Positions 23,455 to 37,800 of a stretch of 64,000 nt of DNA are shown piece after piece. Below the pieces are notes generated by a model, which was given only the letters and a program-made list of their open reading frames with translations, had not been told where the DNA came from and did not search any database. The first letter of the stretch is position 1; every line of letters starts with the position of its first letter. This DNA comes from Engraulis encrasicolus (Eukaryota > Chordata > Actinopteri > Clupeiformes > Engraulidae): contig NC_085866.1 of the NCBI RefSeq assembly GCF_034702125.1, positions 15,121,815-15,185,814 on the forward strand. Direction: 5' to 3'. The position numbers were made by a program, and so were the translations under genes.

Positions 23455-26400
23455 GTGAGAACCTCAGTTTAATATTAAGTTTAAGATACATTTAAAATAT
23501 ATACATAAAATATATTTCAGGGTTTGGGTTGGCCTTTTATATTAACCACACCAAGAGGGCCTATTACTTTTATATAATTCAATTGGCATAATATTTTAAA
23601 TATGTGTACGTTTAATTTTGAAGCATGTTGAAAATCAACTACATAGGCTACTGTACCAAACTAGTGTGAGAAAATAATCCTTCTGGAATGCAAACCCCAA
23701 ACTATATGCATGCTGTGCGACGTCACACATACTTTCAGACAGCCAAAATGAGGCTTAATTTGAAGCACAGAGCGCTGCCACTTTATGCATCTGGGCATAG
23801 TCAATCCGCCTTCTCACCAACAGCTCCACATATGGGTGCCATTATATTGTAACAAAAAATTTCTATTTCTGGAAATTCAAAATGGCGGACCATGGAGAAG
23901 AGCCCCCTTTTAATGTATGAAAAGTGCAAATTTCCCAGTCATAATGAATACTTTGAATTTGATGGTGGTGGTAAGTATTCATGGAAAAGGTAACATGGTG
24001 AATGGGTAGCATGAATTCTGGAATAAACAACAAAAAAAATCTTACACAGTGTACCTTTAAGTCCCCCTTGTCTTACTCCATTGCCTATACTGAAAGGAGT
24101 AGATAGGCTGTTTCTCCATTTCACCTGCATATATTATTTAGCGTATCAGTAAACCAGAGTACATATGATGCATCCAGGAACACCCCTAAATAGAGCTTAT
24201 GGTGATTGTTTATTCTGTCAAATGCTTAGAAGGATCAATAAACCCCAGAAATATTGAAGAGCCATGCTTTCAGTAGGATTCAAACGTTTCTTTCAATGAT
24301 TATTCAGTATGATATAAAATATAGGCTTTATTTAATATATACACAGATCAGCGCCGTGCATAGTCTTAAAATCAAACAACTATTGTGAAAAGAAAGGTAA
24401 AGAAAATTGGGGCAAATCCATCCACCCAGTCAGAAGTTAGGCCAAACAAAAATTTGGCGATCTTCAATTCAGCCATCTTGAAAGTGTTTGCCTCCAAAAT
24501 TGATGACGCATCAAATCAAATTGCTCAGCAACGTTTCAATGGAATGTGTAGTCGTTAATTTCTCTTTGGGTGATTTTATGACGCTTCAAATCACCATTAG
24601 TAAAACAATGAATAGCTTTTATATTTAATATAAATGTATCCAGTGGCCGCATAATCCCCTGTTATATTGTGGTCAAATACAGAGATAGGGCACAATATTG
24701 TTTAGTAGGTGAATTCCGCTTTAAGAAACGGGCAAACTCGCAAACTTGGTTGGCGTAGCAACGCTAAACTCTAGCCAAAGAATATGGAGTCTCTTTGCTA
24801 GCCGCGTTTCTCCTTTCAGAGCTCGTGGAAACAGTCGTCACACTCTGCTTCTCCGGCAGACATTTGGACCTTTTTATTTCATTAGTGGCTATTTTAGTTT
24901 GTTCATTTGTGTTTTGTAACTGTTAAAATGAAGATTTAACCACAACTTTGATTCCAAGACGCTGGTGGTTTATTAGTGGGTTTATTAGTTATTATCTATA
25001 GCAGTGTTTCTCAACTGGTGGGTCACGACCCAAAAGTGGGTGGCGGAGGGGTCATGGGTGGGTCGTGGAGCCTTGGTGTAAAAAAATGTAATTCTAAAAA
25101 ATAAAAAAAATTACAACTTTTCCTGCAAAATATACAACTTTTATTTTGATAGGCTAGTGAACTCTGTATCATCTGTTGTCTTAGATACAATCGGAATGTT
25201 TATGCGAGTTAGATAGTATGCAACCAGTTATTCAAGTCTTGGTTGCATTGAAATGACTTGAACGCTAAAAAAATTGGGTCGCGACCGAATGACAGTGGAA
25301 AATGGTGGGTCCCAAGACTGTTCCGGTTGAGAACCACTGATCTATGGAACGTGGAGATTGCGGCTGGAGGAAATGTGTGCTACCGTTATCTACAGCACGG
25401 ATGGAAACCCATTCTCAATCCCTGCTGGTCTCCTAAAGGGGCGTTCAGGCTGACGCCACATAGACCCAGGAAAAGTATGGCCTTGAATCATCTCTACCTT
25501 AAGTCAGGCATAGGCCGCCCATGACTCAGAGAGTTTTTTGTCAACGGAAACAGCTCCAATGGTAGTTGTGAAATTGATGTTGTTTATTGTTTTGCCGATA
25601 TTTTGATGGCTTGCCTATACTGTATATGTATGTATATTCTTACAGTGGCGAAGATCATACGTCAAGGACAAGATGTAATGGAAGATGTTGAACATAGACT
25701 TGTGACGAAACTCCAGGATTCCTCTGGTACAACACTTACAAACTACATTAGGTATTTGCTTTTTTATCTTTGAAGAACAATACCGACAGCATAATCTAGT
25801 GGCATTTATTTCATTGTGTCTCTGAGTGTTTTGGCATCTTTATGTTTGTCAATTTGTAGTCAATATACCTGCCCCCCATCCAGAGGGGGAGCGTTGCACC
25901 AGGCGTTGACTCTGTCTGTCTGTCTACAGTATTTGGGTGAATCTCATTACACCCCTTAGCCCTATGCCGATCCCCTTTGCCTCCGTTTTGCGTGTCCACG
26001 TGTAGGTGTAGTGGCATCCCGATTCACGTTCAGACAGATGGGTAGGGGTGCGGTGAAGGGCTTCCCACCCCTCTGCGCAGAGATTTTCCGACACCACACT
26101 CCGTCCACGGAGGGCTTCGACAGGTTTCCCTGAATGCATTGCGAATTCATTCAAAAATTGGTGACAAGCTGCGGCACCCACAACAGCACACAAGTATTTT
26201 CACCGCAATTGACGGTGAGGGGCATGGGGAAGGCGTAGGGATAGGGGTAGAGATTAGTAATGGGAAAGGCCCATTGTCTGACTTGTTTGGAGTCACACAG
26301 CTTTGACTGCTGTGCAATTTGTTTACATATAGGACCAGCCTTCAGGATTTGCAAAAACCAGCACAGAAAACTACCGTTGGAGTGTTTGGTCCAACAGGTT

Positions 26401-28806
26401 GTGGGAAAAGCTCCCTGCTAAATGCCATCCTGGGAGAGCCTGACCTGTTACCAACAGGGTCAGTGGAAGCCTGTACATCAGTTATCATAGAGGTGGAGGC
26501 CAAGACTGAGGACTGCTTCATGGCAACTGTCGAGTTCATCTCAAAAGAGGTTATTAAACATTACTATTGTACTATTACTTATTGTAAACATTCAACGTAT
26601 GTGTTTTAAAGTAAGTACTGTAATGAGTTTGTTCATAATGTGTTTATAGGAGTGGTACAAGGAGCTAAAAAGTCTTCTGGAAGATGCTAAGGATAGAAGC
26701 AATGATGCCTTCCATAAAATGGCAGAGGACAAAATTAAAGCATTGTATGGTGCACGTAACAAAAGCTTTGAGGAGCTCACGAGTGGCAGCTATTTTCAAA
26801 TTGATGAACTGCTGTCTTTAGGTAGGAAACGTTTCTCGCATTCTCAGGTAAGTTTCACTACAATACAATTGTTGTGGCACTGCATTTTACTATTGCTATA
26901 TTTGGGGGGAACCTTTGATTGATTGCTTTACAAAACTCATTGCTTTACAAAATGAAATAGATCATAATTAATTTCATTTCATTTAAAATGTGAAACTATT
27001 CTATTCATTTCAGCAAGAACAGCATAGCCTGTATCATAGCCTGATTTCTATAAATAGCAGTAATTTATTGTATAAATACATCAACTGAAAATGATTCACA
27101 CATAATGCTAGGCAGAAATGGGAAGGCATAAAAAATAATTAACTAGATTGCATTCTCACAGAAAATGCTGAAAGTGGCCTTGCCTTTTGGGCCAGAGCTG
27201 AGCAGCTATATATTTAATATCTATACATAGATCAGTGCCTTGCTTAGGCTTAAAACCAAACAACTATAGTGAAAACAAAGCTTTAAAAAAATGTTGGGGA
27301 AAATCCAACCACCCAGTCAGAAGTTATAGGCCAAACAGAAATTTGGCCATCTTGAATTCAGCCATCTTTAAAGTGTTGGCCACCAAAATCTAAACAGTTC
27401 ATTAACCTACACAAGAGCGTGATCACACAGAATCTCAGACAAATTCATCCATCTGGTCAGATATTATGGGCTAAACAAAAATTAATCAATCTTGAATTCA
27501 GCCATCTGAAAATCAATTTGGGTCAGAGTGGGATCTGTACACCCACTCCCTCCCAATCTTCAAACCAACACCTTAGCCACTGAGCCAAGCAGCTGGCTGC
27601 CATAAGCATTCCAGCAAGACATTGACATTGCCTTAGAAGTGCTGTACAGTAGGGTTCTGGAGTCCTTCGCAGGAGGTCATTAAGAATGGAATGTTGAAAA
27701 TGTGACAGTTAAGAATGGAACCCTTAATTGGCAACACCTGTTCTGGTTCTGTCTATGGCAGTTAATATGGTGGTGCCAAAGCAGATAGTTGAATCATTTC
27801 AGTCTATATTTTTTAACTCGCTGTTGTTAAAAAAGTTAAAAAATAATAATAATTGGCACATGACCTTTTCACCGGTTGGAGTCATATCCCAGATCTCTAT
27901 AAACAAAGTTTGAATCAAGTTTATGTGTTAACCCTATCCAGACCGGGGGGGGCTAAAAGTGCCCGCACCAACTTTGATGTCGTATAACTCCTGAATGACT
28001 AAAGCTATGACTACGAAACTTTGTGACTTTTCCTAAAATGAAGTTGGCTACAGTGTGATACCAAAAGATTAGGTTTATCCTTTTTGTTGTTGCCATGGCA
28101 ACGGTTTTCTGACAGGTACGCCTGACCAAAAATCACTGATCTAAGTCTCATCATCATCACTTTTCATATTTTTTTACATTTTCATTAGCATCAGACACCC
28201 TTGTGAACATTTGAAGTTGTCTGAAGCACATGATAACCAAAATTGATATGCATTACCCATGTTAGATGGGAAATACATTAAGGTGACATTTTGGGCAATA
28301 AAATCAGAAAATGACGTCATAATGATGTCATAATATCCAATAATGACACCAAACTGATGTCATTCATAGATCTTTGGCTGAAGATCATCCCCTCCAAGTT
28401 TGGTGGTCATACGCCATTCGGTTCCTAAGTTATGCCAAAAAAGTCCCAGGTATGCCAAAAAAGCCCGGTCTGGATAGGGTTAAACGGTTTAGTCAGAAAA
28501 TGGACCTCTTGAGGCAGATGCGCTGACCTCTTAACCCTTTAGCTACCAGAAATTTAATAGAATGGGCCAAAATTCAAACAAGAATTCTAAGGAAATTTTG
28601 AAATTTTGGTCATATTTTAAATAATGTCAAATAACTTGAAAATAAATGAAAAGTGTCAATTACAAGTTACTTTCATATTAAAGTAGAGAAAACACACTTT
28701 CAAATGGTATATCATTTATGGATAATTAATTGTTCAGTATTCCCATAGAGTGCCTTTGATGTGGATTAAATTATAAAAATGTGATAAAATCCGATATTAT
28801 CTAGGC

Positions 28807-28855
<49 letters not shown>

Positions 28856-31800
28856 CATCTATCTATCTATCTATCCTTCCGTCCATCCATCCATCCATCC
28901 ATCCATCCAGGGTCAAAGTTGAACAATGACCATGTGACAACAACAAATGTCGTTCACCCAGAAGTTCTGTTTTCAAGCGGTTTATATGCGATTATATGCG
29001 ATAACTGTAATGGACTAGCTAATAATGTTTGAACTAAACCATGCCAAAGACATGTAAGGATAACCGTAGAAGTGTCCGCGATAGCAGACAGGACATGAAT
29101 GGAGGTCTAAGGAAGTTTTCCCCCCAATTTGGCACAGGTAAGACGCGCCAGGCATCACCGACTAAAGGGGGATTCATACTTGGCGTGACTGGCGCTACCC
29201 TCCTTCATACTTCACTCGCGACCTCACTCGCGCCGTCACGTGACCCAAAATGACGTCACACGCCGTGGCGCGAGCTGCCGTGGCGCGACGTCGTGCACCC
29301 CACATTTTTTGTAACTTGTCGTGCGCCACCAGCGACCATGCAGGTAGGCAGACAAAGCAGGAGTTGCGAAGAGAGGCTACAACTACTGTAGGCTACTACA
29401 GAATGGATCCTGCATCATTTTGAGGATAATAAAATGTCGTAGAGAGTTATTTTATCTTCTCTCTTAAATGTTGTTCAGTGAAACAATTGTTTACTTTGTT
29501 CAGAAGCACGTTGTGTTCGGCGATCTATATATAAATTCTGCCGCCAGAACAATGCTCTCACATGGTCTTGGAATGATCTGGCAATGTAGGCTACAACAAA
29601 AAATATATGTTTCAATGTGGTAAGTCACAAGTCAGACGTTCAGTAGCCCTACAGCAGCCGTGTTTGGCTTTCTATTTTATACATCCGTAGAACTCACGCT
29701 GCGAGTTGCGAAAGATACTGCCGTGTCTCTCATGAACAGCAGAGGGCACTTCCGACAATGCGAGCGAAAGCCTGTAAGGGCGCTTTTGAAGTATGAATAG
29801 TCTGGTGCAAGTGATGACGTCATTAATGGTTCTCGCGCCAAACGCGCCAAAGTGCGCACGTGAGGTTTGCAGAGCCCTTAATACGGAATTGAAGTGCTAC
29901 AAACACCACGTTGGTAGGCTATTATTGGAAGTTACCATTCAACTCAACGTCTTCACGCATATTTTTATGAAGGACAACTGGAGTAGTAACAGTCCTTGAC
30001 TGCTTTGCCAAAGCTGACACGCAAAATGAGTATTGTTCCATGCTGCGCTGCCTTCACACGATGCGCCTGTTGCACAGAGCTGTCGCTGTTCGTTGTTTCA
30101 GGAAACTAAGATAGTTGGATACCAAGATATGATTTGACTCTGAAAACACACCGAAGACAGTTTCCATTTTTAATATGTAGCGTGTATACATCGGCTGGAC
30201 AGTTGTGTTTGCTATTTAGGACCATGGCAGAACCCATCACAGTTGAACACCATCTCATAAGCCTAATAAAACAACATGATCTAAAAATAGCCAAAATAGT
30301 CATAAACATGTGCTGTTGACCATGAAAATAAATCGAAGAGGGTTGGAAGTTTTCATATTTAGTGTATATTGGTTGTAGAAACAGAATGGTTGTGTTTGTA
30401 GCCATCCAAACTCGGACGGCCGTCATTTGAATTGATGGGAGATTGCCAAGTCGCATAAAGCGGCGCATCACGTAATAAAATCTAAAATACTGAAAAATAA
30501 AATAACATAAACATATAGTTTTTATACTGAAAGTATATCGAGGAGGGTCTGTAATATTGAGCTTAAGTGTTTGAAAGCTGGAAAAACTGCATGATGACGG
30601 CTATTCAGCTATGAAAATATTCCGGCCGGCCGTGGCCGTTATGGTAGAGAGGCAGCCGGGCGTTCACGGCCGTTATGGTAGCTAGAGGGTTAACAGATAC
30701 ACTTAAAAATGAATAGGAAACTGTCATTGGGATTTTTGACATCTCCAAGCCGAGCCAGTCGTTTTAGTGTTTGAATGGTGTCTCTATCTCGAAAGGCCTA
30801 GGCGGAGATACGTTTTCATTGATGAGTAGATACTCTAATAGTTGCTACTTGAAAGTGAGGCGCCTCCTATCCCTCGACAGTGAAGTTGAAGTATAACTGG
30901 AGTAGATCCATTGAGTTCAGCCATCACCTCAGTCACCTCAAGTAACACACAGCGCTAGTCTACTTCAGAGTGTGACTCCACACATTAGCTAAACTTGTGG
31001 TACATATTTGACCACAAACGTGCCAATAGGCACGGTCGCAACCAAGCATAAAAATGCTTGATCAACACGAGATCTGCTTAGTCTAATAAAGGTGGAGTTG
31101 AATGCTTGGCAAACAAGTTGGGCAGTTTTTTCTAACGTGATTTCCCAAGACATAAAAAACGCTGCTTCTTACTTGGAGCAGCGAGTGAGCTGCCTCACAA
31201 TCATGTGGGCTACACCTGCAATTCACGTCAGATTGATGAATGCCAATCACAGCAGATTACCGACGGCATGGAGGAGGTCTTCTGCCCAGCAGTTGCTCTT
31301 GTGGTACTGCGTGGCAGATTGACAAAACTTTTGTTCCCGCGATGGTTTAACGCCATGTGACGCGACTGTGAGAGGTCACTCCCTTAAACTGCGTCGTGAA
31401 CGAAAATTCTAAACAGGATGCTTCACGCGGACACAGCGAGCATGCTTGCTGCCTAGCAAATTTGCTGCCTGGTTGAAAAAATGCCATCATGAACGACCTT
31501 AATATCTCTTAATCCTGTGGTGCAAAAGCAGGGAAAATCAATCGGCATGCACACAAAGTCATGATACAGCTGCGAGAGCGTTCATAACACAAATTCATGT
31601 CATGTCATTTGTTATGCAAAAATATGTAATGTCCTTGGAATGTGATGTCTCCCACACTAATAATATAGTTTTATCTGCATACCGATTGAATTTCGTTTCA
31701 TTTTGAGGTGTAATTTGTAAAATATTTGGATTAGGCATGCACACTAAGTCATGATACAGCTGCGAGAGCGTTCATAACACAAATTCATGTCATGTCATTT

Positions 31801-34800
31801 GTTATGCAAAAATATGTAATGTCCTTGGAATGTGATGTCTCCCACACTAATAATATAGTTTTATCTGCATACCGATTGAATTTCGTTTCATTTTGAGGTG
31901 TAATTTGTAAAATATTTGGATTAGAAAGTATTGGTTACTCCCACGAATTCACCACAAATTCCATTACGCAGCCTAGTAGTATTCACACCTGCCCTCTCAA
32001 CGGGGAGGCAGGGGTGAATTTCTTGAAACCTAAGTTTCTTACTACAGTAGCTACTTTGTTGCTTTCAATGCATTTTTGCATTGGCAACTACCGAAGTTGC
32101 TAACAGGCTAATAACTTCCCCTTTGAGAAACTCACCCTGGGCCTCGTTTCCGAAAGGGCCTTAAGTACTACTTAACGCTACGTGCTACTTAAGTTCACAC
32201 GTAACACCATCGTAGAGCTCACGGAGCGTTTCCCAAAGCCAACTTAGCAAAGAACCATCGCAGGTTGGCACGTAACTCTAAGATAAATCCACGAGTGATC
32301 TGGAGTAGTCTTAACGCGCTAAGATTGATCGTAACGGCATGGCACAGTGGAGACACCCACAGGATATGAAGGGAAAAGAAGAAACTTGCGCATAAGATTG
32401 CTGTTTTAACACGCGAGTGGCGTGGCACAGTGGAGACACCCACAGGAAAAGAGGAAACTTGCGCTTCAAGTTGATGTTTTAAGACCGGAGTGTAAATATC
32501 ATGGTACCACAGTTGACACTGTAACGAGAATAAGAAGGTAACATTAATTGTAGTAAGTGTATAAAATAAAAGCAATGTGTTTGGAAAATATTTTACAGGC
32601 AGTAAAATAGTTCAGCTGTGTTTGATAAATCAGGGCATTATTAAACTGTGATCAATCATAATTTGTGTGGGTGCTTCGTGAACAAGAACAAGGCATCCAC
32701 AGGCAAAATAAATAGGGGGCTTCGGCGACCAGAGACAAGAGTGGTGATGTCGGAAGGCCACTACCGAAACATAAAAAAAAAAAAAACGGTCAGCGAGTCG
32801 TTGCACCCTCTTTCATTTTCAAATACCATAAGAAAGGGAAGGCGACGCAGAAAAGACACGATAATTGTAGGCTAAGGGTAAACTATGACATAAAAAAGGC
32901 AGCGATGGGGATTCGTGTAGAATTTTTTGTTTTAATAACAGCAGACTGCCGTGCAAAATGTTCCTCGCAGTTGTTGAGTGCGCGGTAGCCTACTTTGCGC
33001 GCCGCTCCCCAAATGCGCATCCCAATTTGGAACTCTTATAGGCCTACTTGTCTTCTTAAATATTAAGCACGGTAGCCAACTGCACGCGCTTTGTCTGGTT
33101 TAACCGCGTATCTCATGGTTTTGCATGATTTCATTGTGTGTGTGCATTGTATTTCATTTGCCAACAATAACTCCTGTCGAGTTGCAAACTGCTACAAATG
33201 TAGTCCCACCCTTATAGAAAACAACTTTTGATACTGACACAGGCCTTACATTTTGAAAATGGTTTAGCAGCATGACGGCGCAGTTCACTCCGAGGACACT
33301 TCAGCACCACCTATGTGGACAGCGATCCTTAAGAGCGACGCTACGAATGATCTTAGAGGCTGTGCACGCGCGTTCATGTACGAGTGTCTTTGGGAAACAG
33401 TCGTAGGAAATCTAAGAACATTCGTAGGATCACTGGTTAACGACACACGTAAGGCTAAGAACCATCGTTATCGGGAAACAAGGCCCTGGTTAGTATTCAC
33501 TCTGCAGCATGTTGACACAAAAACGGGAAATTAAGTTTTGTACCCCACAGTGTAACACATTTTCCCTTGACTGCACGTGTGTTGGTATGCACAAAATAAA
33601 TGATCTAGCTCCGTCAGATTTTCCACATGCATGTCTTATAATTGTGAGACTTCAACAATGTGGATTCAAACCTGCGTGGCTCGCGTCTTCCAATTGGGAT
33701 GCGAGCATGAATACCACTAGACTACGTAATGAAATTCGCGCCAAACATTTTTTGGGGTGTTGAAACTTCAACTGGTGAATTTGCGGGAGTAACTAATACT
33801 TTCTTATCCAAATATTTTACACATTACACCTCGAAATGAAATGAAATCCAATCGGCATGGAGATGAAACTAAATTATTAGTGCGGGTGGTGTCAGATTAT
33901 TCTAAAGCCATGGCCGTGTTTTTTCACAAAGAAATGGGAATTGTTCGTGGAGGACACAGCTGAGACGTGACTCAGCAAAAACAGAAGGCTGTGTCATCCA
34001 ATCAGACGGGCTATTCCTCCTTTTCTCTTGTTGCTTCCATGCTCACGCACTGTGGAGAGGAGAAAGTAGGTAGCCGTGTGGACTCAGGAAACTCGCCATA
34101 CTTCTCTGGGCTTCCAGAAACAAATGTATTTCGGCTTGAAGTGAGAAGATACTCAGAGAGTTAATCTGTGAAAACATGCTAACGTTCCAGAAATGCGCCC
34201 CTGTACAAGATAATTAAGCAAGCAAGTAACAGGACTTGCAGACTGTGGGCTAGATATCGTAGCTCTTCTAGAAAACGAGTTTCGTTCTCACTCTCGAGTG
34301 GCAACTTCATTTCACTCATATAACCTCCTGACAGTATGTAAAGCAATATTCTGGCTGTTGCCACCCTGAAAAGTCGCACGTTGTTATTAAGAAATAACGA
34401 AAATAAAAAAGACTGGGGATGACGTAACATAACGCACAGTCAATGGGAAGTCTCCGCCCATCAAAGTTGAAAAGGGAATATTTATCCGCATATCTGGCTT
34501 TTTTCATAGGCAGATAATTCACCTAATAATAGAAACAACGTAGGCATTTAATTCCTGACCATTTTGCTGTTACTGGAAAAAATAAAACAGCTTGCATTTC
34601 TTTACTGACACTTACTTCATCTACACCAGTCACCTCATTGCTCTATTGCTTTGAGGGAACAGACCTGTCCTCTTTTTGACATTTATATCTCATTGCCTAA
34701 TGAAGGTTGGACAACCGAACAATAACAGCGAAAAAGAGCACTTCTGAAAGTTTGAAGGAAAATATTTAGTTTTTTCATGTACACAACACTTACCCCCAAC

Positions 34801-37800
34801 TTTTTGCCATCAAATCTGACGGCTCCGGTTAGCATGCACGCGCTAGCTGCATTCTGCCCCGTTGACTTTGTATTGACGTGACGTCACTCGGTCGGCTAGT
34901 TTTTGTTGTAATTTTTGTAAATCAATGTGCAAGTTTCGAGGATGGCAACAGCTAAAATATTGATTGATGGGTTGTCAGGAGGTTATATCAGCAAATATAA
35001 AGTTGCCACTCGTTACCACCAAGGAACTGACAAGATATGAGAGATGGCCCATCTACTATTAGAGATTACTAAAAGCAGGACTTGCTATGGCAAGCCCCTT
35101 TAATTATAATAATAATAGGCTAATTTTTATTATTTTATTTTTTTTAAAGCGTGTTTTCCTACAAGGAATGCATCTCAAAGTACTCTAACAATAAAAATGG
35201 ATTTAAAAACAGCAAGAAATATATCACGTTTACATAGAACGATTTTATGTCAAGAGTAGTTAAAACAGTCAAAGTAATTACAGTTAAAACCCAATAAAAA
35301 ACAAAATACAAATGAGTAAATAAGAAAAATGCACGAATTGACTAAAAGCAAACAACGAACAAGGCAAATAAAATAGAAAGGAATGCAAATGTGAAAAGAT
35401 GTGTCTTGAGCAGTTTCTTAAAAGTGTCCACAGAGGGGGCTGTCCTAATATGAATGGGGAGGGATTTCCATTTTTTGGAGTGTAAAACTCAAAAGTGGCT
35501 TCACTTACCTTCTTTTTGGGATCGGGGGGATTTTCAAAAGTTTTGTGTCAGCCGACCTGAGAGGTTGGACAGAGGTATAAAAAGACAGCATGTCAGATAT
35601 GGATCAAAATCATTTAGGGCCTTGAACACGGTTAAAAGTACTTTAAAATTATAGCATTAAAAGCATTATAGCAGTCTACTCTGCTGGTGACAAATGCAGG
35701 CAAGTTTTTCCAGCATCTTGTTTAGAGACAAATGCACGCACCTTGTAATTATTTCTAAGGTGGACGTTGATGTATTTAATCATTTTATTAATATGGGAAT
35801 AGAAACTCTGGGTCAAAAAAATTACACCAAGGCTGGTGGCAGTGCCATATTCATGGTGGTAGATGTAAGATTTTCATTTCAATATTCTACTAAAATCGTA
35901 CATGTTTCATGACCTAATGGTGTATGCTATGTTTAAACAGGCTCGGGCCCTCTCCAAAGAAATCAGACCCTATATTACTCATGGTGAGGATGACTTTGGG
36001 AAGCTGTACTGGCCAATTGTGAAAGCTGTGAAAATTGAAGTCCCCAAAAATAAAGAACTTCCAGAGAATGTTGTGCTTGTTGACCTTCCGGGAAATGGAG
36101 ACCATAACCAGACAAGAGATCAGATGTGGAAAGAGGTAATTACACTAGTAGCAACTAGGGTTTAATATTTTTCCCGAAAATGGCATGAATCAAATCACGG
36201 GATCGGACGACCCATTTCCCGGGAATCCCGGGAAATCCCGGGGTTTTTTTTCCCTCCCATTTTTTGATCTAGTCATGTAGGGGCTATAATTCAACTGTTC
36301 CTCCCAAACTGGCATTTTGTATCAAGTTGTTACTGTTTGTATCATTATTGGGAGAAAAGAATTAAGATTAAGCTCTACTATCCACCAACACAATAATGAA
36401 GTGTAAGATGATAACCTGTGCGCAGCATGCAGCGCTTATCAATGACAGGTGGATTGTTGGTGACGGTGACACTAAGTCGCCTTAGTCAGGAATGGATATC
36501 GACATGATACGGAGTTTGTAGCCTATGCTTAATATTTGAAACGGTGATGACATTTAAAACCGAGTCAAACGGCCATAAACAGCATTGTAGCCTAAGGCAG
36601 TGTTTCCCAACCAGGGGTACGTGTACCACTAGGGGTACGCGAGCACACTGTAGGGGGTACTTGGAAATTTTTTATTGTCATAACAAATATATAGAGCAGT
36701 CACATCAGGTCAGAGAAAGCGATATAGAACATGAATTAGGGGGTACTCATGGCACAACTAAGAGGTTTAGGGGGTACGCGAGACAAAAAAGGTTGGGAAA
36801 CACTGGCATAAGGGGTCTTACACACCAAGGCGGTAAAGCATCGCGGAACGGCCGCGTTTTTTACCGGCGTCGGTGAAAATACATTGAAACCTATCTGTCC
36901 TTACACACATACCGGCGGTAGTCGAGCGGCAGCGGCACGGGAGCCGGCTCCGCACCGCGCTGCATTTGGAAAATAGAAGTCGAGCGTATTTTTCACGTCG
37001 GCAACCGGCGGTGTCTCATTCAAATGAATGTCAAAGTAGCACGCTAGCTTTAGCTGTGGGGAGGGTTTTGAACAGGACTGGCTGCGCACGCCGACGCTGT
37101 CAGTGTGCAAGGCAGAGAAAAGCACGCCGGCCAAAACTAAGCAGAAAGACCGCGTCCGTCCTGCGACCGTTCCGTTCCGCCTTGGTATGTTTTGGCCCTA
37201 ATGAAGGGTGTCGTAACGGCAGATGGAACTTTAATTTCATCACGACGACATTCTGGCTATAAACTCGCCCTGGCCGCTTCCCTGTTTCACTTTAGGACCA
37301 AACGTAGGCTATTCAACCGTTTCCGTCCCCCAATTCCGCCCGCCTACTTATATATAGTTAATTATGTAGGCCTATCCACTGTTTAAGTCAGGAATGGATA
37401 TCGACATGATACGGAGTTTGTATGCTTAATATTTGAAACGGTGATGACATTTAAAACCGAGTCAAACGGCCATAAACAGCATTGTAATGAAGGGTGTCGT
37501 AACGGCAGATGGAACTTTAATTTCACGACGACATTCTGGCTATAAACTCGCCCTGGCCGCTTCCCTGTTTCACTTTAGGACCAAAAGTATTCAACCGTTT
37601 CCACAGTTCCTGTATCGGTAAAGCCAGGACTACACGTGTGAACCAAATCAACACAACAGCATGAATGAATAATAAACAGTAACGGAAATACAGACGTGAC
37701 CTGAAATCAAGCGGGCGGAATTGGGAGCCTTTCGCCAGAGAATTGTGCTGAAGCTAGATTTTGGACATGCTGGACGTTATCGCCAAATTACGATAGAAAG

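Noticed and set aside
29041..29253. 70-codon frame in the large gene C intron
   Set aside because: It lies inside a TTAA-flanked element, with no recognisable domain.
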